Shown: in pieces, positions 1 through 8,303 of the stretch
Position numbering within the stretch: the stretch's first letter is position 1
Layout: each line of letters opens with the position of its first letter
DNA from: Candidatus Nomurabacteria bacterium
GTDB lineage: Bacteria > Patescibacteriota > Minisyncoccia > Phycocordibacterales > UBA9973
Direction: 5' to 3'
Assembly: GCA_943359365.1 (NCBI GenBank)
Contig: CALRHG010000004.1
Location: forward strand, 1-37,919
DNA length: 37,919 nt
Notes under the pieces: generated by a model
The model's database searches: none
What the model was told of the DNA's origin: nothing
The model's input: the letters and a program-made list of their open reading frames with translations, nothing else
Program-made: the position numbers and the translations under genes

Positions 1-110
1 CGGTGTCCGCCGAGGCTTTGCGAGGCGGGGTGGCGGGGTATCCGAGCGTACGATTTAGTTTCAAGCTACCACAGACTCCGAGCGTGCGATTAGGAATGCT
101 CGTTAATTTT
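1..110. repeat. Intergenic dispersed repeat, left copy
   Basis: No convincing gene. Bases 40-72 match the reverse complement of 37334-37366 with one difference in 33 (core CGAGCGTACGATTTAG). A weaker direct copy follows at about 76-95 (CCGAGCGTGCGATTAGG). The first 40 bases are G-rich and vaguely resemble the sequence beside the right copy. This looks like a non-coding dispersed repeat family. Confidence 0.6.
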
Positions 111-119
111 TGCTAAAAT
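111..119 (+). promoter_or_regulatory. Extended -10 upstream of structured element copy 1
   Basis: TGC followed by TAAAAT at 114-119, the extended -10 form seen before many genes in this window. Transcription would start near 125-126 and read straight into the structured element at 145-240. No good -35 is visible. Confidence 0.4.
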
Positions 120-144
120 AGGTTCGAGCAAAGTTAATTAAAGA

Positions 145-240
145 GCACAAAGTATGGGATACTTTGTGCGAGACGGAGGCACAATGGTGCCGAGTCAGGG
201 TCGTGCAAGTTTTCAGCAGAAAACTATGCCTGACCACAAA
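145..240 (+). ncRNA. Structured repeat element, copy 1 (candidate ncRNA)
   Basis: Three consecutive stem-loops. Stem 1: GCACAAAGTAT (145-155) with ATACTTTGTGC (159-169). Stem 2: GAC/GTC (172-174/194-196), an internal loop GGA/GA, then GGCAC/GTGCC (178-182/187-191). Stem 3: 199-207 with 227-235, closing an inner AGTTTTC/GAAAACT hairpin (208-214/219-225). A second copy lies at 18707-18800. Between copies the unpaired GGA/GA is kept while the flanking pairs change with compensation, which suggests selection on RNA or single-strand structure. I do not recognise the family; a non-autonomous mobile element is the alternative. Confidence 0.6.
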
Positions 241-245
241 AAATA

Positions 246-254
246 TGCTAACAT
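246..254 (+). promoter_or_regulatory. Extended -10 (TGC TAACAT), leaderless type
   Basis: TAACAT at 249-254 preceded by TGC. Exactly 6 nt separate it from the ATG at 261, the fixed spacing seen at many genes here. It would start transcription at or next to the A of the start codon of the micro-ORF and drive uvrB. Confidence 0.6.
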
Positions 255-260
255 ATATCC

Positions 261-404
261 ATGCATAGAATCAATTTAACATTAGTAAATTTTCTTATTT
301 TCACGATAATAACTTCCGCCATAGCTTACCATCTCGTGGTTAAAGGTTATGACAGTTTCGAAGGCGTGGATAAAGTCAGTGCTGACGGCTACGTAATAAA
401 ATAA
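261..404 (+). CDS. 47-residue single-span membrane micro-protein upstream of uvrB
   Basis: A 47-codon ORF too short for the supplied track. It begins MHRINLTLVNFL and has one hydrophobic segment at about residues 6-27, followed by a polar tail ending DGYVIK. The stop codon (402-404) directly abuts the uvrB ATG at 405, so translation of the two is probably coupled. An extended -10 box sits 6 nt before its ATG, supporting expression as the first gene of the uvrB transcript. No family is recognised. It could be a small membrane protein or only a translated leader. Confidence 0.55.
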   Translation: MHRINLTLVNFLIFTIITSAIAYHLVVKGYDSFEGVDKVSADGYVIK

Positions 405-2534
405 ATGAAAAGTATTTTTAAATTACATAATCCCTTCCAGCCGGCGGGAGATCAGCCTGCGGCTATTTCTTCTTTAGTGGGGGGTCTATCCAAGGGAATG
501 AAAAAGCAGACCCTGCTCGGAGCTACCGGCACCGGCAAGACTTTCACGGTGGCTAATGTGATTGCCCAGTACAACAAGCCGACGCTCGTCATTGCACACA
601 ACAAAACTCTGGCCGCTCAGCTAGCGCAGGAATTCCGATTATTTTTTCCGGATTCCGCCGTGCACTATTTCGTTTCTTACTATGACTATTATCAGCCGGA
701 GGCTTACATGCCAGCTTCCGATACTTATATCGAGAAAGACGCTTCTATCAACAAAGAAATAGATATGTTGCGCCATGCTTCCACGCAAGCGCTTTTGACC
801 AGACCGGATGTTATCATCGTCGCTTCTGTTTCGTGCATTTACGGTTTAGGTTCTCCGGAAGAATATGAAAAAGTAAATTTGAAATTAGGACTCGGCGCGA
901 AAATGGACCGTATGAGTCTCATGAAATCTCTGATCGCCATTCATTTTGAGCGCACGAATGCGGACTTAACTCCAGGAACTTTTCGATCCATTGGTTCGCG
1001 AGTGGAATTTATGCCTGTCTCGGAAACGGTAATGTATCAGATTGAAATGGAAGGAGGGATTATATCCAAAATAATAAAAGTTGACCCTATTTCCGCGCAC
1101 ATAATCAAGGAAGAAAAAAATATTTTTATTTTCCCCGCGAAACATTTCATCACCGAAGATGTAAAAAAGAAAATAGCGCTGGTAAATATAAAACAAGAAT
1201 TAGATGTTCAGCTTAAAAAATTTAAAAAGGACAAAAAACTTCTCGAAGCCGAGCGCATCAAAAGGCGAACGAATTATGATCTTGCGATGATAAAAGAAAT
1301 TGGCTACTGCAACGGAATTGAAAATTATTCGAGACATTTGTCGGGCAAAAGCGAAGGCGAACCGCCCGAAACCCTGCTTTCATATTTTCCGAAGACGGGT
1401 TTTCTAACTATAGTTGATGAGTCCCATGTGACCTTACCGCAGCTGCAAGGTATGTATGCCGGAGATGCTTCGCGCAAAAATACCCTTGTGGAATATGGTT
1501 TTCGTCTGCCTTCTGCCCAAGACAACCGGCCGCTCAAATATGAGGAGTTTCAAAAGCGTATTGGGCAAGTGATTTATACGAGTGCGACCCCGAGCGAACA
1601 AGAGAGAACTCAAAGTGAGCAAATTGTGGAGCAAATAATTCGTCCCACGGGTCTTGTCGATCCGGAGACTATCGTAAGACCGGTGAGTGCAACCTCACCC
1701 CAGCCCTCTCCTGAAAAGGCGAGGGGGAATGCGTACCCTGGACAGATTTCTGATTTTATTACCGAGACAGAAAAAACTATTGCTAGAGGCTTTCGTGTTT
1801 TAGCCACTACGCTGACAAAAAAGATGGCAGAGGACCTGTCTGCCTATCTAAAAGAGAAAAAGATAAAATCAGAATACTTGCATAGTGATATAAAGACGAT
1901 GGAAAGAATAAAAATTCTGACACAGTTTCGAAAAGGGGAGTTTGACGTCTTGGTGGGGGTCAATCTCCTGCGTGAAGGCCTCGATTTGCCGGAAGTGGCA
2001 CTAATCGGAATTCTCGATGCGGACAAAGCAGGATTCCTACGCTCGGAAACTTCCCTCATCCAGACTATTGGCCGCGCGGCACGCAATTCCGAAGGAAAAG
2101 TTATTCTGTATGCCGACATTATGACCGATGCGATGGACCATGCGCTCAAAGAAACTGCTCGCAGGCGCGATATCCAGCTTGAATACAACAAAAAGCACGG
2201 CATTACTCCAAAAACAATCAGCAAAAAAATAAAAGATATCACCGAAGAGATGGAAAGTGAGCATGCGAAGGCAGTCAATGCGGAATTGAAACTTGATTTG
2301 GAAATATTCAGAAGGTCGTACAAAAAAGAACTGGCAAAACCGGAACGAACCAAGACTCCAGAAAAAAGTTATTTGTCTGACGAAGAAATTGAAAATCTGA
2401 TGTATGAAAAAATAGTCAAACTCAAAGAAAAAGAAATGAACAAAGCGGTGAAAGAACTCGACTTCGAAACCGCGGCGATATTGCGGGATGAAATTGGGGT
2501 GTTGAAAGAAAATTTGGAAAAGAAACAAAAATAG
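405..2534 (+). CDS. uvrB: Excinuclease ABC subunit B
   Basis: Damage-verifying helicase-like subunit of nucleotide excision repair, loaded on DNA by UvrA and partnering UvrC. Walker A GATGTGKT lies near residues 39-46; the DNA-inserting beta-hairpin region reads YYDYYQPEAYMP; DESH is the Walker B box; QTIGRAAR is helicase motif VI. A C-terminal UVR motif (about 667-703, DFETAAILRDEI) should contact UvrC. At 709 aa it is longer than typical UvrB (about 660-675). Part of the excess is an in-frame insertion of about 19 residues (SATSPQPSPEKARG...) encoded by a GC-rich palindromic repeat at 1684-1741, placed between VRP and GQISD. First of uvrB-uvrA-uvrC. No strong Shine-Dalgarno; its start abuts the upstream micro-ORF. 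Confidence 0.97.
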   Translation: MKSIFKLHNPFQPAGDQPAAISSLVGGLSKGMKKQTLLGATGTGKTFTVANVIAQYNKPTLVIAHNKTLAAQLAQEFRLFFPDSAVHYFVSYYDYYQPEAYMPASDTYIEKDASINKEIDMLRHASTQALLTRPDVIIVASVSCIYGLGSPEEYEKVNLKLGLGAKMDRMSLMKSLIAIHFERTNADLTPGTFRSIGSRVEFMPVSETVMYQIEMEGGIISKIIKVDPISAHIIKEEKNIFIFPAKHFITEDVKKKIALVNIKQELDVQLKKFKKDKKLLEAERIKRRTNYDLAMIKEIGYCNGIENYSRHLSGKSEGEPPETLLSYFPKTGFLTIVDESHVTLPQLQGMYAGDASRKNTLVEYGFRLPSAQDNRPLKYEEFQKRIGQVIYTSATPSEQERTQSEQIVEQIIRPTGLVDPETIVRPVSATSPQPSPEKARGNAYPGQISDFITETEKTIARGFRVLATTLTKKMAEDLSAYLKEKKIKSEYLHSDIKTMERIKILTQFRKGEFDVLVGVNLLREGLDLPEVALIGILDADKAGFLRSETSLIQTIGRAARNSEGKVILYADIMTDAMDHALKETARRRDIQLEYNKKHGITPKTISKKIKDITEEMESEHAKAVNAELKLDLEIFRRSYKKELAKPERTKTPEKSYLSDEEIENLMYEKIVKLKEKEMNKAVKELDFETAAILRDEIGVLKENLEKKQK
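1684..1741 (+). repeat. REP-like palindromic repeat inserted in frame in uvrB
   Basis: The segment contains CCTCACCCCAGCCCTCTCC and an imperfect hairpin (CCCTCTCCT / AGGCGAGGG). It resembles the widely dispersed bacterial repeats that translate as TSPQPSP when they lie in coding sequence. It interrupts the region where UvrB proteins normally read straight from VRP to GQI. Confidence 0.65.
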
Positions 2535-2550
2535 AATTTTTTATTTTTTC

Positions 2551-2559
2551 TGCTATACT
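2551..2559 (+). promoter_or_regulatory. Extended -10 (TGC TATACT) upstream of uvrA
   Basis: TATACT at 2554-2559 preceded by TGC. A start near 2566 gives uvrA a leader of about 65 nt, unlike the leaderless genes nearby. The leader carries a hairpin and a tiny ORF. Confidence 0.5.
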
Positions 2560-2574
2560 AACTAAAGTTTAATA

Positions 2575-2622
2575 ATGATATACACCCCCTATGGATATGG
2601 CGGGGTGTCATTGTGTTATTAA
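2575..2622 (+). promoter_or_regulatory. uvrA leader: 15-codon ORF with hairpin
   Basis: ATG at 2575 opens a 15-codon ORF (MIYTPYGYGG...) ending at TAA 2620-2622. It spans an inverted repeat ACACCCC (2582-2588) / GGGGTGT (2602-2608). The uvrA ATG follows after AGGA (GCAGGATTTATG), a plausible Shine-Dalgarno, so this gene appears to use a leadered mechanism. Whether the short ORF is translated is unknown. Confidence 0.3.
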
Positions 2623-2631
2623 GCAGGATTT

Positions 2632-5226
2632 ATGGCAAAAACAGACAAAAACATCGATATAATAAGGGTAAAAGGCGCTCGAACGCATAATTTAAAGAAT
2701 ATTAGCGTTGAAATGCCGCGGAATAAAATGGTGGTTATTACCGGTGTTTCAGGGTCGGGTAAAAGCTCCCTTGCTTTTGACACTATTTTTGCTGAGGGAC
2801 AGAGGCGGTATGTGGAATCTCTTTCTTCTTACGCCCGTCAATTTTTAAATCAGATGCCCAAGCCGGATGTGGACGAGATCACTGGACTTTCGCCGGCAAT
2901 TTCTATCGACCAAAAATCCAGATCGAATAATCCGCGTTCGACAGTAGCCACTATCACAGAAATTTACGATTATCTGCGTGTGATGTATGCGCGCATCGGG
3001 CATCCGCATTGCCCGCAGTGTGGAGAAGAAATCAAAAAACTTTCCAACGAAGAAATTTTAAATTTTATTTTAGAGAAAGTAAAAAATTTAGAGAAAAGCA
3101 CAAAAAATAATAAAAAAGTTATGGGAGTCGAGTGGAATGAGACGGAAATAAATATTTTCTCTCCGATTGTGCGCGGAAGAAAAGGGGAATATTATCAGTT
3201 GCTGTACGATTTGCTCGGAAAGGGTTTCACCGAGATTCGTTTAGATGGCGTGATGAAAAAACTTCGCGAGCAGATTACTCTTTCTAAAAATAAAGCTCAC
3301 AATATCGATATATTAGTCGATCATTTTGCTTTGCATGAATTCACGGATAATAAAGACGGTAGCCGAATGCGACTCGCAGAAGCTCTGGAGCGTGCTCTGA
3401 TTGAGTCTGACGGACTGGTAGCGATAAAAATAGCTGAAGAAGAATTTATAATGTCGGCAAAATTTGCCTGCAAAAATGACGGCTTTTCGTTTCCGGAAGT
3501 GGAGCCTCGTTTGTTTTCTTTCAATTCTCCGTATGGGGCATGCCCGTCTTGCAATGGCCTCGGCTCAAAATATTTCATGGGCGATGAGCCTTGCGATGCC
3601 TGCAAAGGAGCGCGTTTGCGACCTGAAGCCCTGAATGTTTTTTTAACAGACCACAACAAGAAGGTAAACATTCTGGATTTAGCTTCTCTTTCTATCGCTG
3701 ATGCGTATGAATTTTTCAAAAATTTAAAACTTTCTGAACAAGAAAAAGAAATTTCCGTGCCGGTAGTGCGCGAAATTGAAGCGCGGCTTTTGTTTATGCT
3801 CGATGTCGGGCTGGATTATTTACAGCTTTCTCGCAAAGCCAACACTCTCTCCGGCGGAGAAGCGCAGCGCATTCGCCTGGCTTCTCAGCTTGGCTCTAGA
3901 CTCGTCGGCGCATTGTATGTTCTCGACGAACCCACGATTGGTTTGCACCAGAGAGACAATGATCGCCTGATCAAAACCCTGCAAAACCTGAGGGATCTGG
4001 GTAATACTATTTTGATCGTAGAGCATGATGAAGATACTATTTATGCATCGGATTATATAGTCGATATAGGCCCCAAAGCTGGAGTACACGGCGGGGAAGT
4101 GATTGTTGCCGACTATCTGGAAGACTTATTGACTGCCAAAAAGAATACAAGCAACTCCCGCACACTTTCATATCTGCGCGGGGAAACAAAAATAGAAGTT
4201 CCTAAAAAGCGCAGAGAGGGGAAAGGGGTGCTTCGTGTCGTCGGCGGAAAAATTTTCAACATCAACAATTTGAATGTGGAAGTTCCTTTGGGCGTTATGA
4301 CTTCTATCACCGGCGTGTCCGGTTCCGGCAAGAGTTCTTTTATGTATGAAATTCTTTACAAAAATCTACAGGCTCGTTATGAGAGAAAATATCGTTCCGC
4401 ACAGGTTTTCAATTGTTCTTCATTTTCCGGCACGGAATACTTATCTCGAGCAATTTTGATTGATCAGTCTCCGATTGGCCGAACTCCGCGCTCGAATTTG
4501 GCGACATATACCGGCGCTTTTACGCATATCCGTGACCTTTTTGCCACGACTGAAGAAGCCCGTCTCCGTGGCTGGAAGGCGAACCGTTTTTCTTTCAATG
4601 TGAAAGGCGGGCGCTGCGAGGCCTGTGAAGGCAACGGCGAGATAGCCGTTGAAATGCACTTTTTGCCGACTGTTTATGTGACTTGCGATGTTTGCCTGGG
4701 TAAACGCTTTGATAAAGAGACGCTGACGGTGAAATACAAGAAAAAAAATATTTACGAAGTCTTGCACATGACGGTAGAAAACGGGCTGGTATTTTTTAAA
4801 GATATTCCGGAAGTGGCGGATAGGCTGCAGACTTTAATGGATGTGGGGCTCGGATACTTAGAGCTTGGGCAGAGTGCGACTACGCTCTCCGGCGGGGAAG
4901 CGCAGCGCGTAAAAATTTCCAGCGAACTTTATCGTCCGCATTTGGAAAAAACAATTTACCTTTTGGACGAGCCGACAGTGGGGCTGCATTATGATGATGT
5001 GCAGAAACTTTTGGAAGTTCTGAATAAGCTTGTTTCAAAAGGTAACACAGTAGTTCTTATCGAGCACAACCTGGATATTGTGAAAAGTTCTGATTATATA
5101 ATAGATATTGGACCGGAAGGGGGAGTGAATGGAGGCAATTTGGTAGCCAAAGGCACTCCGGAAGAAGTGGCTGGCAATAATAAATCTTATACAGGCAAGT
5201 ACTTGAAGAAGGTGCTAAGAAAATAA
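2632..5226 (+). CDS. uvrA: Excinuclease ABC subunit A (compact form)
   Basis: Damage-sensing ABC ATPase of nucleotide excision repair. Two nucleotide-binding units are present: GVSGSGKSS in each half, LSGGEAQR signatures, and DEPTIGLH / DEPTVGLH Walker B boxes. The C-terminal zinc finger is intact (CEAC...CDVC). At 864 aa it is shorter than the usual about 940. The stretch between the CPSCNGLG half-finger and CDACKGARL is only about 15 residues instead of roughly 100. The first zinc module is also altered: where most UvrA have CxxC before GFS, this reads CKND, leaving three Cys and one Asp. Preceded by AGGA; uvrC follows after 3 nt. Confidence 0.97.
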   Translation: MAKTDKNIDIIRVKGARTHNLKNISVEMPRNKMVVITGVSGSGKSSLAFDTIFAEGQRRYVESLSSYARQFLNQMPKPDVDEITGLSPAISIDQKSRSNNPRSTVATITEIYDYLRVMYARIGHPHCPQCGEEIKKLSNEEILNFILEKVKNLEKSTKNNKKVMGVEWNETEINIFSPIVRGRKGEYYQLLYDLLGKGFTEIRLDGVMKKLREQITLSKNKAHNIDILVDHFALHEFTDNKDGSRMRLAEALERALIESDGLVAIKIAEEEFIMSAKFACKNDGFSFPEVEPRLFSFNSPYGACPSCNGLGSKYFMGDEPCDACKGARLRPEALNVFLTDHNKKVNILDLASLSIADAYEFFKNLKLSEQEKEISVPVVREIEARLLFMLDVGLDYLQLSRKANTLSGGEAQRIRLASQLGSRLVGALYVLDEPTIGLHQRDNDRLIKTLQNLRDLGNTILIVEHDEDTIYASDYIVDIGPKAGVHGGEVIVADYLEDLLTAKKNTSNSRTLSYLRGETKIEVPKKRREGKGVLRVVGGKIFNINNLNVEVPLGVMTSITGVSGSGKSSFMYEILYKNLQARYERKYRSAQVFNCSSFSGTEYLSRAILIDQSPIGRTPRSNLATYTGAFTHIRDLFATTEEARLRGWKANRFSFNVKGGRCEACEGNGEIAVEMHFLPTVYVTCDVCLGKRFDKETLTVKYKKKNIYEVLHMTVENGLVFFKDIPEVADRLQTLMDVGLGYLELGQSATTLSGGEAQRVKISSELYRPHLEKTIYLLDEPTVGLHYDDVQKLLEVLNKLVSKGNTVVLIEHNLDIVKSSDYIIDIGPEGGVNGGNLVAKGTPEEVAGNNKSYTGKYLKKVLRK

Positions 5227-5229
5227 AAC

Positions 5230-6474
5230 ATGACAATCAAAAATTTTAAAAAATTAAGACTTCCTGATAAGGCTGGAGTCTACTTTTTTCTAAAAGGTAA
5301 GGAGATTTTATATATTGGCAAAGCAACTTCGCTCAAAGGTCGAGTGAAAAGTTATTTTGGCAAAGACTTAATCGAAACAAGGGGACCAATTCTCGTCGAT
5401 ATGATTTTCAGGGCGGACAAAATAAAATGGGAATCTGCTGATAGTGTGCTTGAAGCTTTGATTCTCGAGGCGAATCTGATTAAAAAATACCAGCCCAAAT
5501 ATAATACAAAAGAAAAATCGGATAAAAGTTTTAATTATGTCTGTATCACGAAGGAATCTTTGCCAAAGGTTATGATTGTACGCGGCAGTAATGTTAAACA
5601 CCGAGTGTTTAACAAAATATATGGGCCTTATACGAGCGGCACGCAGCTTCGCGAGGCGGTCAAAATAATTCGCCGAATTTTTCCGTTTCTGGACGATAAA
5701 AGCAAAAATTATTTGGAATTTTACAGGCAAATCAATCTGGCGCCGGATATCAATGACCGCAAACTATATCTGCAGAATATAAAAAACATAAAACTATTTT
5801 TTGAAGGCAAAAAGAAGCGAGTTTTGAAAAATCTGCAGAAAGAAATGAAGGAATACGCGAAGACTCACGAGTTTGAGAGGGCGGGCGAAGTAAAGAGGCA
5901 AATTTTCGCGCTTAAACATATAAATGATATAGCACTACTGAAAAGCGGGGGTTCTTCCATTTTCTCACCCCTGTGCCCTTCTCCTTCGGAGTGGGACCCT
6001 CGGGGATTCAAAAACGAAAGAACCCCCGCTTTTCGAATCGAGGCTTACGACATAGCTCACATGGGCGGCAAAAATATGGTTGGTGTGATGACAGTAATAG
6101 AAGATGGCGAAGCAAATAAAAATGAGTATAGGAAATTTAAAATTCGGACCCAGCAAAATACTAATGACACAGGCGCACTCGCGGAAGTTTTGGAGAGGCG
6201 ATTGGCTCATACAGAGTGGAGCTTCCCAAGCTTGATTGTGGTAGACGGAGGAATAGCGCAGATAAATTCTGCGAAGGCAGTTTTGAGAAAAATGAGTTTG
6301 AATATTCCCGTAGTTTCTGTTCTGAAGGATGAAAAGCATAAACCGAAAGCTATTATGGGTGACGAAAAATTCGGGCTAAAATATAAAAGGGAAATAATGC
6401 TTGCAAACAGCGAAGCGCACAGATTTGCCATTACCTATCACAAAAAAATGCGCAATAAAAATTTCTTGATTTAA
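5230..6474 (+). CDS. uvrC: Excinuclease ABC subunit C, lacking the HhH tail
   Basis: Dual-incision nuclease of nucleotide excision repair. The N-terminal GIY-YIG domain begins at AGVYFFLKGKEILYIGKA. A UVR motif lies near 198-232. The RNase H-like nuclease domain shows YDIAHMGG, VVDGG and AHRFAI, matching its usual catalytic Asp, Asp and His. At 414 aa it stops just after this domain, so the C-terminal helix-hairpin-helix DNA-binding pair of full-length (about 600 aa) UvrC is missing. Between the UVR and nuclease domains, about 30 residues (SGGSSIFSPL...ERTPA) are encoded by a 95-bp inverted-repeat element at 5940-6034. Starts 3 nt after uvrA, so co-transcribed. Confidence 0.95.
   Translation: MTIKNFKKLRLPDKAGVYFFLKGKEILYIGKATSLKGRVKSYFGKDLIETRGPILVDMIFRADKIKWESADSVLEALILEANLIKKYQPKYNTKEKSDKSFNYVCITKESLPKVMIVRGSNVKHRVFNKIYGPYTSGTQLREAVKIIRRIFPFLDDKSKNYLEFYRQINLAPDINDRKLYLQNIKNIKLFFEGKKKRVLKNLQKEMKEYAKTHEFERAGEVKRQIFALKHINDIALLKSGGSSIFSPLCPSPSEWDPRGFKNERTPAFRIEAYDIAHMGGKNMVGVMTVIEDGEANKNEYRKFKIRTQQNTNDTGALAEVLERRLAHTEWSFPSLIVVDGGIAQINSAKAVLRKMSLNIPVVSVLKDEKHKPKAIMGDEKFGLKYKREIMLANSEAHRFAITYHKKMRNKNFLI
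5940..6034 (+). repeat. 95-bp inverted-repeat element inserted in frame in uvrC
   Basis: Perfect 17-bp terminal arms, GAAAAGCGGGGGTTCTT (5940-5956) and its complement (6018-6034), enclose a core with CTCACCCC and TCTCCTTCGGAG. The core resembles the uvrB repeat. The element reads through without a stop and lies in an interdomain linker. MITE-like or REP-like in form. Confidence 0.7.
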
Positions 6475-6499
6475 CCCCGAAAAGGCATACTATATAAAC

Positions 6500-8251
6500 A
6501 TGAACTCCGAAACGCGAGCCTGCCAAAATTGCAAAGAAGATTTCACCATAGAAGCTGACGATTTTAATTTTTATGCAAAACTAAAAGTTCCGCCGCCGAC
6601 ATGGTGCTCGCATTGCCGGTTTATACGCAAAATCAGTTTTATTAATGAACGCGCATTATATAAGAGAAAGTGCGATTGGTGCCAAGAGAATACCTTTTCC
6701 ACTTATCATTCGGAAAATAAATTCCCGGTTTATTGCGTGAAGTGCCATATCGGCGACTCTTGGGATGCGCGAGATTACGGGCGAGACTATGATTTTTCGA
6801 GAAACTTTTTCGAACAATTTTTGGAGCTGAAGAAAGCGGTGCCTCACCGAGCCTTGGAACAAAACGAGCGAAATAGCGGCAATTGCGAATATGCCAATTT
6901 CTGTTTTAGTTCTAAAGATGTTTATCTTGCTTTCAACACCACTTCCTCGGAAAATATTAAATACACCCGCTATGCTTTTCATCATAATAAAGACTGCATG
7001 GACTCACTTTTGTTTAAAGAATGTGAGAAGTGTTATGAATTAGTTCAATGTTGGGAAAGTTATGGTTCCAGTTTTCTAGTAGAGAGCGATCAGTGTGTGG
7101 ATTCACGTTTCCTGTTTGATTGTTCTAACTGCGTAAACTGCTTTATGTCCTCGAATTTGCGCAATAAAAGTTATGTTTTTAGAAATCGGCAGTTAGCTCG
7201 TGAAGAATACTTGCGGGAAATAGAGAAAATGAGTCTGGGAACTTGTTCTGGGCAGCAGAGATCCAAGGAGGAGTTTAAAAAATTGGTCCAGAATTCCATT
7301 CATAAATTTGCCCAAATAAAAAATTGCGTGAATGCCGTCGGAGATTTCATTGAAAATTCAAAAGATGTTTACCGATGCTTTGGTATGCTGGATGGGGAAA
7401 ATTGTAAAAATGTTTTTCTCGGCGTGGGTACTATCAAAGATTGCCAAGATGTAATTTTCGTAGGCAAGATGGAAAACTTATATGAATTTGCGCTTGGTGG
7501 ACGACAGGGAAGCAATCTCGTTCTCTCTATAAACTGCGGAGGCGGCTGTCATAATATGTTTTATTGCGATAGTTGTCGGGGGAGCTCGGATTGCTTTGGT
7601 TGCTACGGGATATTGAGCAAAAAACAGTATTGTATTTTGAATAAACAGTACACCAAAGAGGAATATGAGAAATTGGTGCCAAAAATTATTGCGCAGATGA
7701 ATAAGAATGTTTATAAAGACAAGGCGGGGCGCAGCTATCCTTTTGGAGAATTTTTCCCTACGGAACTTTCACCGTTTGCGTATAATGAAACTATTGCATA
7801 TGAGGAAGAGCCTCTATCGAAAGACGAAATTCTAAAACAGGGTTACGCTTGGCGCGAGCCGGAAATAAAAAAATATGCCTCAACTATTAAATCCAACGAC
7901 CTGCCGGATGATATAAAAGAAGTCCGAGATTCGGTATGTGATGAAGTGATTGAATGCCCTAACTTGGGCGATACCAAGACCCAATGCGCCTCAGCTTACA
8001 GAATTTTACCCGATGAATTGGCATTTTATCGGCAGATGAATCTGCCGATACCCAGATATTGCCCGAATTGCCGATATCATGAGCGCCTAGTTTGGAAAAA
8101 CCCTTTTCGTTTTTATGAACGAGAGTGCATGTGTGAGCTAAAAAATCACAATCATAAAGAAAAGTGTCAAAACAAATTTGAAACGATGTATGCGCCGACG
8201 AGACCGGAAATAATTTATTGCAAAGAATGTTATCAGAAAGAAGTTTATTAG
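6500..8251 (+). CDS. Large Cys-rich multi-zinc-ribbon protein (CPR-type hypothetical)
   Basis: 583 aa with dozens of cysteines, most in CxxC pairs (CQNC, CSHC, CDWC, CVKC at the N terminus; CPNC, CMC, CKEC at the C terminus). The two ends look like copies of one module: an Asp-Asp/Glu-rich lead, FY, a Pro-rich turn, a CxxCR box, then a Tyr/Phe-Glu/Lys-Arg-Cys strand. The middle has short irregular repeats such as NCVNC, DCFGCYG and NKQYTKEEYEKL. No catalytic motif, signal peptide or membrane segment is seen. I recall similar proteins as unnamed Patescibacteria genes. Zinc binding is inferred from Cys spacing. A weak -10-like TACTAT lies 6 nt before ATG, so it may be transcribed separately from uvrC, 25 nt upstream. 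Confidence 0.75.
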   Translation: MNSETRACQNCKEDFTIEADDFNFYAKLKVPPPTWCSHCRFIRKISFINERALYKRKCDWCQENTFSTYHSENKFPVYCVKCHIGDSWDARDYGRDYDFSRNFFEQFLELKKAVPHRALEQNERNSGNCEYANFCFSSKDVYLAFNTTSSENIKYTRYAFHHNKDCMDSLLFKECEKCYELVQCWESYGSSFLVESDQCVDSRFLFDCSNCVNCFMSSNLRNKSYVFRNRQLAREEYLREIEKMSLGTCSGQQRSKEEFKKLVQNSIHKFAQIKNCVNAVGDFIENSKDVYRCFGMLDGENCKNVFLGVGTIKDCQDVIFVGKMENLYEFALGGRQGSNLVLSINCGGGCHNMFYCDSCRGSSDCFGCYGILSKKQYCILNKQYTKEEYEKLVPKIIAQMNKNVYKDKAGRSYPFGEFFPTELSPFAYNETIAYEEEPLSKDEILKQGYAWREPEIKKYASTIKSNDLPDDIKEVRDSVCDEVIECPNLGDTKTQCASAYRILPDELAFYRQMNLPIPRYCPNCRYHERLVWKNPFRFYERECMCELKNHNHKEKCQNKFETMYAPTRPEIIYCKECYQKEVY

Positions 8252-8252
8252 T

Positions 8253-8288
8253 TATCTAAAATTCTAGCATATGCGGAAATCTTAGATA
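8253..8288. other. Inverted repeat between genes
   Basis: TTATCTAA and TTAGATAA form an 8-bp inverted repeat about 20 nt apart, just after the Cys-rich gene and before trmH. It has no T-run, so it is a weak terminator candidate at best. Confidence 0.25.
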
Positions 8289-8303
8289 AGAGAGTCAAAG
8301 AAT

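Noticed and set aside
1844-2528. Minus-strand ORFs of 163-169 codons within uvrB
   Set aside because: Antisense shadows of the Lys/Glu-rich uvrB end, giving Phe/Ser-rich nonsense proteins.
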